From NCBI GenBank assembly GCA_964036155.1, contig OZ038422.1:77771201-77835200 (forward strand): a stretch of DNA of 64,000 nt. Direction: 5' to 3'. The first letter of the stretch is position 1. Each line of letters begins with the position of its first letter. A model generated the notes under the pieces. That model had not been told where the DNA came from and did not search any database. It saw nothing but the letters and a program-made list of their open reading frames with translations. Below are positions 37,201 through 49,200 of the stretch, one piece after another. Origin of the DNA: Diploscapter coronatus. Taxonomy: Eukaryota; Nematoda; Chromadorea; Rhabditida; Rhabditidae. The translations under genes were made by a program, and so were the position numbers.

Positions 37201-40200
37201 CTGGGAGATTTGGCAGAAAGTCACGTTTCATCGAGTACCATTCTTGGGGAGGCGCTGAATTATATCAATTTTCTTGGGCCGTACTTTTTCGTTTTGGGCT
37301 ACTTTTAATAAATTTCTAAATTTGTGATAAGAATTATTTAGGAATTTCCCGTGAATATTTGTTAAAAATAGAAGTACTTTTATGACAAATCACATCATAC
37401 CCTATTCTTTTTGATTAATAAAGAGCTTGCAAGAACTGAAAAACACCTAATTTTAAATAAATTTTTAAAATAAACTAGAATAAAATGATTTTTAAACGTT
37501 CGTACCTGACATAGAGCCAATATCTTTGGTGACTCGTTTTGCCAAAGCATAGGCGATCTTCGGCTCGCAGCAAACGCAAATCGAAATAGGAAGACCGTCT
37601 GAAGTTGGCTTCAATTAAATCATAAAATCAATTATTTGGGAAGGAAATTAGTAACTAGTTGATATGTCTAACTTGAAGTAACTTTTGAGTGATAACAGTT
37701 CTAAGATGTTGATTAAAAAATCTATAAATCACTCTAAAAAATAGACCATAATAGAATAAAATAAGTTTCAGAGGGTTGCCATAAAGTTGAGGACTTGGCA
37801 GCTTTTGATCAGATATGCGAAAAGCGATGCCTTTGTAAAATTCCATCGAACTCGAAAACGGCACGACGAACACGACAAGTTCCCATTGAGAAATCTGCTT
37901 CAGGTACAAACGGCATTTCACTGGGGATTGTTGATGATCCATTGAATCTGAAAATATGAATTTTGCTACCCAGAAAAATCCCAAATAAAACAACTTTCAG
38001 CTGCCTCTGTATTTTTAGCTCTACAATACCGTGCTGAAAGACCGTAATATTAATTCAACTCGAAATATGTAAAAAAAAATCAAGATTATGAAAATAATCT
38101 TTCTGATAAACTAATAAGTTTTTCAAAAGATAGAAATTGAATGCGTTATTTTATCCTATCTTATTAGCGTGTAGATTTATCCATAGTTTCTGATTCTAAC
38201 GGAATAACTTTGGGAAAATTAGGTAAAATACACGCGCACAAAAATTCCCACCTTCCTTTTCTCCCTGTATGGTAGGAGTTTTCTGCAGTTTCCTTCCTTT
38301 CGTCCTGTCGTCCTTCCCACCTTCCCCACGCACAACCACCTGCTTCCACAGTTCCGTTTCGTTCGAATCCAGGAATGTGTCGAACTCTTCGATCAGCTCT
38401 TGATGAAGAACATTCCGAAAGAGCGAAATGAGGTGAGGGGTCAGTTGGTCTTCTGAAAAAATAGCCAAAAATAAATTGTTTCTGATGATTTTAATGATTG
38501 AAGGTAGTTCTTTCCGTTAATGATTAATATTTTCATAAATTTTCAAGTTAAACCCGTTTAGAAGCATAACATGATGATTTTCAACATTTTTCTTAACATA
38601 CGTTTCAAGCTTCACATAATTTGAACGACAAACTCTTCAGATAATGCACAGCGGTTTCTGATAAATTTTCAATAATCCACTTTTCACTTCATATTCAATG
38701 ATTTTCTCTCAATTTTATTCCGATTTCGATTTCATTTTTTATTTTCAATTTCCATTTATGAATATTCGATGTCTGTCTGTTTGTTTCTCTATTCGTTACA
38801 CGTATCAATCGATAGATCGACTCTACACGATAAATTTTCGAGTCTCGAAGGAAAATAAATGAAAAAGGAGAGTTCAGACTAGTCATTCATTTTCTCAAGT
38901 AAACCTAATTTGTCAAATCTACGAAGATCACGTAGTTTTACCCGCTAAATTCTAAAATTTCAAAGATTTACTCAACATTTAGAGATTTTAGATCAATACA
39001 CAATTTTACTACATCATTTTTATCATCATGATTTTTAAATCAAGTTTTCTCCAGTTGAGGAAATTTCAATAAGCTTTTTTCCAGGGAATTTCATTTTCAG
39101 TTTGATTATTTGAAGTTCCCATACACGAACGATTCAATATTATTGCTGTTTCTACACAACGGGAATTTCACAAACAGAAAAAAAACTGACAATATTGCCT
39201 ATTTTGATGTTTTTAAAGCAGAAATCTATTGAATTAAACTGATAAAAATAATCGACTAACTTCTGTACAAATTATTACTTCTCATAAAATCCCTGAATAA
39301 TTTCGAATATCCGTTCCAGAGAATAAGCGATAATTCGTCTATGTTTGATTATCCCTGACTCTGCTTTTCGGAAGGGTTATTCAGGCTTAACCGACTATAT
39401 ACAGACACACAGACAGATCCATGAAAGGAATACACAGCTCGTGCAAACAGACTCATAAGTCCATCATCATTTGCTTCTTTTCGTTTAACAAATATCCATC
39501 CTATTTCTTTCCTTTCTTCTCTACGTTTCGTTTACTCCCTCATCATAGGAAATTCGCGAATTTTACGTATCTTTGAACTATTTTAGTTTAAAACTACCCA
39601 GAAATGAATATTGAAAATTTCATACACTGATACCTTATCAAAAGGCGTATTTCATTCTTCAAATGAGGTGAATTTTCCAGAAAAATACTATTTTCCTTTT
39701 CCTCCATCAAATCTCCATTCTCTATTTCTACCATTTTCTTTTACCCTCCCCAATTCACTCTATCTCTAGCCCTCTTTCCACCCGCAAAAATGTGCAGCTC
39801 CCTTTCCACGTATTCAGTGCCCTTTCCAGCATCAAAGCGGGGGCACAAATACTCGCAATCAAATGAAAAATGGGAGCTCAGGCTTTTCACATGCAATTCA
39901 TAAGCATAGGACGCCCACATAAAAGGACGATTTTATGTCCATCAATTGACAGGGCACTTTTCATGAAAATTAACGCCTTCAATTTTCAAACAATCATACC
40001 ATTTACTAGAAGCGGTAAACTGATGATCGCTCTGTCGGCGTATTTGAGCGCGCTTGCGTGGCTGATGAGCGAAGTCGTCACCTGCACGCGAGCGCTCAGG
40101 TTCAGTTTCTCCAGGCTCAGGTTCTGATCAACAGAACAAAATGAGCTGAAAATGGCCAATTCTCGAAAAAAAAGATGAAGATCAAGAATAAAATTTTCGA

Positions 40201-43200
40201 AACTACAAATTATCATAATTTTAGAAAAAAATATTTGAAAGAAAAATGAACAAAAATAAGGAGAAAATTGAATAAGAAGTAGTAGAATAAGGAGAGGTAA
40301 AATTTACCTAATAACCGGTTCATCGTGCTGAATTTTGCTGATCGCGATTCGCATCAGAAAATCGATGGAATACAGCACCGAAACGACTTCTGCATCACCC
40401 GAGTGAGAAGGACCCTGGAAATCGCTGATAGTCATTTTTCAAATTGCATTTTTTTTTTAAATTTCTTTTCTGAATTCGTTCAATTTTACAAACTAAAAAA
40501 GTGAGTGAACCTTCCGTAAAGTGAATTTTGTCTATCTCCCAATTTAATATACCATAAGTCTCGGCACAGTTCAATATTGAAAGTCGTACTTACTTGTGAT
40601 ATGTTTCACGATTTATCAAAATAAATAGGTAATTTCTAGATGAATGTGGTTAGATAAAACCTTTATAAATTGAAAAAGAAAACTAGAAAAATGTACGCAG
40701 TCTCTGAGGCGAATGTCGAGAATCTCACTGCGTAAATTCGACCGAAAAAGTGAGAAACAGCGCATACGCCTGTGGTGACAACGCACGAAATTAGAATAAA
40801 AGGATGAAAATAAAATCTATTAGTCAAAAGCGAACTAAAATAGTCGCCAGTAAAAGAAATTAGAAGAGTTTAGTCCGGAATCAGTTCTTTAGAGTGCTAC
40901 TCGACCATAAAAATACAGAATTAATGAGTAAGAACGGTTCAGAATAGCATTATTACGAAGTTTTAACAGGAACTTGGTTGCATCGAAATTTTTACCCTTA
41001 AATGTCTAATATCTATGTAGCTCTTATTCAAAATAAAATTGATTAGAGATTTTTATCGCTAAGAACCATAATCTCTAAAAACTCGATTAATTGCTGCAAA
41101 TGCGATAAATTCATTTGGGCTACAGCATCAAATGGGGACATAAGAGCATCTTTCCAACTAAACCAATGAATGTTGCTGACAAAAGTGAGCAAAGGGAATG
41201 ATAAGGAAGAGGGAAGGAGGAGAGAGAAGCGAGTGCTTGATGATAAGACTAAACAAGCAGAAAGGCAGTAGCTGCTATGCGAGTCCCTGCCTTATCAGTC
41301 GGCCAATCCATTTATGGCACAAGCTTGAAATTACGACTCTAGCTCCTGGTCAGGTATTTGCATTTCAATGAACTGCCAAAATTTAGAGTATTTTGAAAAT
41401 TCATGATCTTCGTAAGGGTGTGAAAAATGGAGTAAGAAAACTTCGTGAGAAAGAGTCATGAAGTTAGTAAATTTTTGTAAAAGGTTTAGCAATTTAATTG
41501 CATAATGTCTGAAAATGATCATTTCTGTCGTGTAATGCAAACTTGTAGCTTTCGAGATTCCAAGAAAAATATTTGATAAAGTGTGATTAGGTATCAAGAC
41601 AAGAACTTCCCATTATGCATGCCTAATGATTTATCAGCATTATCTTGAGATTTTCAAATTTGATGCTTTTGATTTTTCAGTTGGATCATTTTATAGGTTT
41701 TAACTAAATGGGAAAATACATTCCAATTACGAGAAAAAGAGGTGCTAAAATTAGAGTTTAAAAAGTAAACAAAATTAATTTTTTTTTAATGTTCGCAATT
41801 TCGCAATTTCAGTGCTCTTTATCATTTGAAGGTCAAAATTAGTTAAATTTTTTCGTTCGATTTCTAAATTCCTACATCATTGATAAAATCAGCAAAAATT
41901 TCGTAAATTTCGAATGTTATCATCGAAACTTGTTTCGCAATTTTTAACACTGATAAATAACGTTGATGTTTCTTCTCATCATAATTATTACGTTTCAAAA
42001 ATGATTAATTGGTTAAACATTTTTAAATATCGATATTCTGGAGTAAAATTTGAGTTTTACAATTGTCAATTTCGATATTTTCTCTACTGCTTATTTTTGC
42101 TGGAATTTTTATGCTCGATTTCCATTTTTCATTGTTTGCGTAGATGCGATGCCTTTGCAAAAAGTGATTTTTCTGCCCATTTTTATCGATTTCATTTTCA
42201 GGAAAGCCCATTGTTTTAGCGATACACATTTACGTCACTATGATATGGGAGCTGCAAAAAAGTAAAAAAAAAAGAAAGTTTGCTAGAATTTCTCGATGAA
42301 GAATTATTAGATTAAAGGGCCTATTTCTAATTTTCGCATTTCTGGAAACGACTTATCTGATCGCTGGGATCATAAAGCTCGTTGAAAGAAATTTAATTTT
42401 AGCTTACTTTAATATTGAAAAATCGTAATGGAAAGATACTTGCATTCTGAAATGGTATGTTAAAAACGTTAAAGTCAATATTCTACTAAAACAACTTATG
42501 AAGATGAAGTATAACTGCAAACGAAGATTTTTTTTCAGAAAGCGTGAAAGAAATTACTGCAACTAACTATCTCAAAGTCTTAGCTTTATAGTGTTTTCAA
42601 ATAAATTTATCAAAATCAATTGAATCGCGGTGTCAGCCGAAAGGACGTAGATCTGACAGCTCTTTGCTTAGCGAGTTTTGCTAGATCTGGTCTTTAGGCG
42701 AACCCCGACGATAAGCATCAATTAATTAGCAATTAACCATAATTAGTCGTTTAATTAGAGCAATTAAGTCTTTAATTAGCCTAGAGAATCTCATAAATAC
42801 TAGGAATAATTGTTTGGTGGGGGAATATCGGAAAGGAATGCTAGAGGTGGAGGTGAGAGGGACCCCGGCCTAGATCGATGACTATCTCCACTCATTCTGC
42901 AAGGGTATTTGAGGCAACCCAAACAGAAACACGCCGATTCCCCTAGCGGGTCTACTCAAATCGAATAGATAATACTCCTGTCCTCCGCCTCGGAGAGGGG
43001 AAGAGGAAAGGAGGAGCGAAACACTGTTCCGGTCAGATAACGGGAAATCGAGAATATGCGCATTAGAAAGATTAGTAATTCGCGGGCGTATGAAAATGAA
43101 ATATTGCAGATCGAAAAGCCTATCTTTCACTGTTGAGCATATATTTTGAAAGAAATTACTAACTTAGGTTTTAAGAATTTTATCCGATACTACGATTACT

Positions 43201-46200
43201 CGATTACCGCGCATTCGTGTTCAGATACTTTACCCAAAAATATTCCAATTTCACAAATGTTAACTATCATCCTAAATTAGAATTTTCAAAATAGATCCGA
43301 AACTATTCGTAACATCGCAGTTTTCGAGGGCTCTTTCACGTCTCCCTGTTTTCCATAATAATAAAGTTGCGGTGAGTTCTGTTGCGATCGGGGATAATAT
43401 TTCGAATATGAAAATTTTTGAATAGGGAAAGAATATAGCCCTGGGGAGAATCAAAGGAGGGAGGGAGGGAGGAGAGACTAGGGAAATTGAGCAAATCGAA
43501 TGTGATTTCGGTCGATTTTGGGGGTGCGAAATGGGAAATGCGAGCAAATGAAACCGAAACCGGGCTGTACAAGCTGTGGGCGGGCACAGAAGGGAAATAG
43601 TTGGAAATAGCGAGACTCAGAGAGCCCAGAGAAATACAACCAAAAAGAGCCTTTTCATCATATTTCCCACCTGTATTATTATTGTTCCTTTCCGAATAGA
43701 TGCGAGAGGGGCGAAATCAAATAAATTTGCCGTTCTATATATAAAAAAAAAATCGAGCCGTCGCTTTTTTCTTTCTCATTTCCATGTACGGTTGTGAGAA
43801 GAGACAGGAATTATTATTATCATGATGATTATTTCCCCTTTTAACATTGCCTTTGCAACGTGTCTTTTTGATGCCTGTCAGAGCTGAAAAGGAAAGGAGG
43901 GCTCTTTCTCTCATTCTCTCACTTACAAAACATAAAAGAAGAATTATTATACGGAAATAAGCAAATTGAGAAGTGATACAGAAATACAAGAAATACAAGA
44001 AATTTTCGTTAGAAAATATCGCCATGAAAAAGAATCTCTAGAGCGGGGATCTAATTAGAAAATTTTTTATAAAATTCTCTGAAACTCCTTCGAATTGAAA
44101 TCGCAAAGATTATTCTCAGAAAAGCGTACTTTCGAAGTAAAAAATTAAAGTTTCTGTTTCAGAATTCGCTACAATTCTGTAAATCAAAAATAATTGAGTA
44201 AAGTGGAGCCTACAAATCTTGATTCTTGCATTAACTACTAATCAAAAGGCTAGGAAAAAAATGAATTATTGGCAATGTAAAGGAATTGTAGTGGGACAAA
44301 AATTCAAAAGCAATAGATTATCATGAAACTTATCCTACGCGCTAATCCTTACTCGGTGTATTCTAGTTTAGTTATAGCGCATAATGAGAGGGATTTTAAA
44401 CATATTTGGACGTGCTAAATCTCTCACTTTTAATCTATCAGTTTCACTCAAAAATCCTATCGTGCTGATTCTCTGCTCAAACTTCAATCAGCCCTGCTCC
44501 AATCGTAATCTCTCTAGTTTGCAAAGCACACACGGATAGGATTCATTGGAAAGTGCAAATAAAGAGAAAGATAATGTTCTAGAATAATTCATAGAGTTGA
44601 TGAACTAGAAAGGGAAAGTTAAAACGAAACTGAAAATTTCGAAATACAGTAATTAGAGAGAATTCCGACTATTTTAGAATATAATAACTTTGTAAGTGTA
44701 AATAAATAGGAAGAGAAAATTCTCATGATATTAATTTCTTGAAGAATATCAGCAAAAAGAAATAATCAATATTTTGCAGAATGCAGGACAGCTATCAAAG
44801 ATTTTGAAGCCTAATTGTTGATCAATTTTAGAACCGCGCGGATGAAGCAGAAGAAAACTAGAGGATAAACTCGAACCAATTGAACGAAAATTACACCCAG
44901 AAAAATTTTTAAAAATCATGAAACATATTTTTTTTATAAATTATTTCAACGGTGAACTGTGCAAAGCCAATAAAATAAAAATTTTTTAAATAAGGAAGAA
45001 AATGACGTGCCTCGGATTGGGTGTTGCCGAAGTTGACTTGTGGCTCATTCCAGGTCTCCATCACGAGAGCCACGGGTCTGTTCGCGGGTTCATCCACCGA
45101 GTCCTCCATCTTTGCATCAATCAGCCGCACTTTCTTCGTCTTCCTCTCTAGATTCTCCACGTTTTCTCGATTTTCAATCTCATTTTCCTCAGGTTGCATG
45201 ATTGTCGTCAAGACGTTGTAATTGTACGTCACACTAAAATTTTAAAACTTTTTTTTTTCAAAGATTTGCATTCTGTCCTTTATCATCGTGAATTTTTCTT
45301 TAAAAAACTATGAGAAATTTGTATCAAAATTTAAAACAATGTTTTATGATGAAATAGTGATTTTTTAAAAGGCATTTTGATCTAGAAATTTTCAACAATT
45401 TTCGTATGACTATGAATTGCTGTTAGTTATTTTGCTTAACTATATAGATTATGAAATGAGAACGAAATGCATGTTTCATTTCTTGTAAAACCGTAATTTG
45501 AAAATCTTTTACAAATTTTCAAACAATTTTGATCAAATTTGTAATTTTCAAAATACGGAATTTCTGTTCATCACTCATTATTCTTGTCATTTTTGCAAAT
45601 CGTCACGCTTGAACGTGAAATGGAAAACGATAGACTTCGAAAAATCGAAGATCTTCTTCGAAGATAAGACTTTAAATAAGCGAGGAAAGGAGAGAGACGT
45701 TCAGAACTTGGCTAGTTCAGGAACGGGGAATGCTTAAACGAAATTCGAATTATTCCGAATTTATTCTAGATAAATGTTTGAAAGAAAACAAAATATTGGA
45801 GGAAAAAACTTACACTCGTTTGCATTCGTTAGTCCTCAGTGCAGTTGGCAACTCGACCTGGAGCGGTGGGAAAAGGACGTATTGCTCCAGACAGGGACCA
45901 ATTTTATGGTATCTCTGAAAATTATAATTTAATAAAGAATAAAACACATTTTTCAATTAAAGTTCAAATAAGATATCTTTAAAGCACATCTCAGAAAAAC
46001 GATTCCATGAGTACCTAAGCTATTATAAACGCGCTTCATCGAGTAACAGACCAAATAAATGAAATTTTTGCAAACGTATTCGAGTGAATGAAAATGCTAA
46101 AAATATGGAGGGAAGAAACTGCGACCTGTCTGCAAAGAGCGATGGCTCCTGACTCGAATTTGGCTGCGAGTTGATATCCTTCCCTCTCAGAGGCCCTTCT

Positions 46201-49200
46201 CTGCAGCAGGACGTTCAGAATGAAGGCTGCCATGTCCCAATTGTCCGCGATGGAAAAACAATCACGGTCGAATAGATCAGGGAGGATGATGATTTGGCGT
46301 CTGGAAAAAAGTTTTATCCCGAAAAACGTAGATTTTATGAAATATATTAGTATAATATCTTATGTTTCGAGTTTTTGATATTCGAGCAGTTTCACAAACT
46401 TCGAAAAAATGCTTTCTTGAGTAGGAGATTTGATTTTTCTTCAATGTCATTCAGAATTTACCTGCACTCCATGTAATTGCAGATGGCGTTATGCCGTTTG
46501 ATCTGCTTGATTTGGTCCAGCGAAGCGTCGATCACGTTTTCACGAATTCGGACGATCTGAAAAAGTCGATTTCAAAATAGCGTCTAAAAATCGAGACTAA
46601 ATCAGTTCCGCCTCATAATGTTTAGGTTTGTCCGCTTTTTCAAAGGGTTATAGATAATTAACAACTAAGAAAACACGGAACAAAACTACAAAAATGCAAA
46701 AATTATTTTTTACCGTTTTCAAATCCAGTGGGATTGTATCGTACCTCACGAGAATTCGCTCCATAGGTCTTCGGATCGCAAATAGAACATTCTGAAAAAA
46801 AATCTTTAAAAACTAGAATAAAACCAAAAAATACCGTGTCCGGACATTCGCCTTTCCGAATTTGACCATTTTCCGGCTCGATTGCGAACGATTTTTTCTG
46901 GTTCAATTCGCGGATTTTATCGCGTAAAGAGTCGACAATCTGGAAAATGCTGATTAAATTTAAAGAGATTCTCTACAGAACAAGTCTCTTGAAAATCCAT
47001 TCAATGTCAAAAAGTTTGAAACATGATCAGTCTACATATTTTTAAAAATCTGACATATCTCCGTGTATGATTCCTGATTCCTCCCAGGAAGGAAATCCTC
47101 AGAACGACGGTTGGCGCTGCGAGGCACACCCGAATGATATAGAAGAATTCCGGGGCGTCTTTGTTATCCCTTAAAACTGTCTCGAGTCTTAAAAAGTTGA
47201 AAAGTTAGAGTATTTGCGAGACTCGAAATTTCTCAAATTGAAAAGAACATTGAAGAGTTAGGGAGAATAGAGTAAAATAGAAAACAAAAAACGCTCTCCT
47301 TCCTAATCATACAATTTCAAAAGTTGCGAATGTTCTAAGTTTCTAAATTACTAAAAAATTACCCGCAAACGAATTTGACGTAGAGTTTGTCTGGGATCAC
47401 GGAAAACGAGGTCATTTCCTGGAGCATCGTGTGCAGGGCTGATTCAGAGTCGGAACAGTTGATCTGAATTTTTGTTCATCTTGGGCTAACATGGAGATTA
47501 CAAGCAACACTGCATATTAGTTTTTGATGTTATAAGAATTCGTTGAAACTTACTCGGAACTCCGATTCCGGCCCGAAAATGTCGAAAGGCAGCAGGGATT
47601 TGAGAACGATCCTCTCCGAGTGAGTATGCACCCATTTCTGCCTGAAACATATTTTCAAAATCACGAGGGAAACAAATTTTGAAAAATAACATTTCTGGAG
47701 GGACTTAAAAATTACCAAAGTGAATCGTTCATGTCCAAAAGCGTCGACCAGAACTCGGCGAAAGGAATGCGCTCTGCGTAGCCGTTCATTAAAAGTCTGA
47801 AAATAAAATACGTTTCAAAAAGAATGCAAAAATTTTAAATCAGATATCCAATGAGAAATTTTCTCGAAAAACCCCTACTTCTTGGTTTCGGCATAAGGCG
47901 TTCTGAGCAACCCGTTGTGAATGGTGAAGAGGCCCTCGTGCGGGTTGATGCCTTTCGGAATGCGATAGTGGCAAGGACGTGTGTTGAATTCGTGGAGTTG
48001 CAGAAGGAGAGCGTCCGCTTCAACAATGCTGAAAAATATCTTTATCGTAAAATAAAGCTCTTTCATAGCAAAGAGTTTGCAGTACTGATTTAACAGTCAC
48101 CAATCGTTATCTCCAATCTTCATTTTATTCCGATATGTTGTTATATTTATTGAAGCGATGCATTTGTTCGTGGAGTATATTTTCAGTGTCATAGTTGATT
48201 TACGAATTCTCTGAAACCTACCTATTCAGTGTGATTTTAACGAGATCTTGTCTGTCGGCTCCCAAATGCTTCCTTTCCGAGAGAATTTCTCGCAGTTCGA
48301 ACGTAGGACCTTGGAGGATCAGCTCTACGAATACCGTGCCTCTGAAAATAATAAAATTAGAAAGAGATTATTTTCAGAAAAAAAAACCTTGTTTTCGATG
48401 CAGGCCATGGCGCTCTGAGAGTGTATTCGATGAAGAGCTGTGAACGGAAAGGGAGAACTAGAAGGACGTAGATTGTACGGCCATCGTCTTCCAGACGGAC
48501 TGAAAACTACTAATTTCAAAAAATAAAAATGAAATTCTATCATTTTTCAAGAGAAAATAACTATCTTCAAAATTTGAACTATAGAGAATGTTCATAGGAA
48601 AAATATATGAAAGAAGATTTTTAAAAAAATCTCAACCTTCTTTAAGCGCGAATCCCTCCCTTAGCCTGACGTAGAGCAGTTCGTGCAGATTGCTCTGATA
48701 CTGCACTTGCAGATGCACATGACGGCGAACATCGCTGAGAGTTAGCATAAAATTCGAATTTTCCTAGAAAATTGACTTACTCCATGAAAAAAGTGAGGAA
48801 TTCATTGTTGACGGATTGAATCTGCTTGACCACATTTGCATTCTGTTGAAGTGCGTTTTGGAACGACCAACACAGAAGGGCTCTGAAACTCATTTAGAAA
48901 TTATGCAAGTTTCTAAAGTTAGTTAAAATCCCGATTTGAAGCATTTGAATTCAATTGACTTCAAAAGATACACATTTGAACATCAAAAAATGATCGTGTA
49001 CGTTGCAACAAAACACTATAACACGCTATAGTGTTTCCATTCGATTTTTTCATTTGAGGTAAAAAAAATTCAAATATGATAAGTTCTAAAGTGCCTGTGA
49101 AAAGTGTTGGGTCTCATGTCGTGTTTCCCTTCAGCCCGATCAGCCCCTTCTGAAGCCCTTATTTCGAGTATCTTCGCCTGCGTCAACTCCTCGATGTTCT

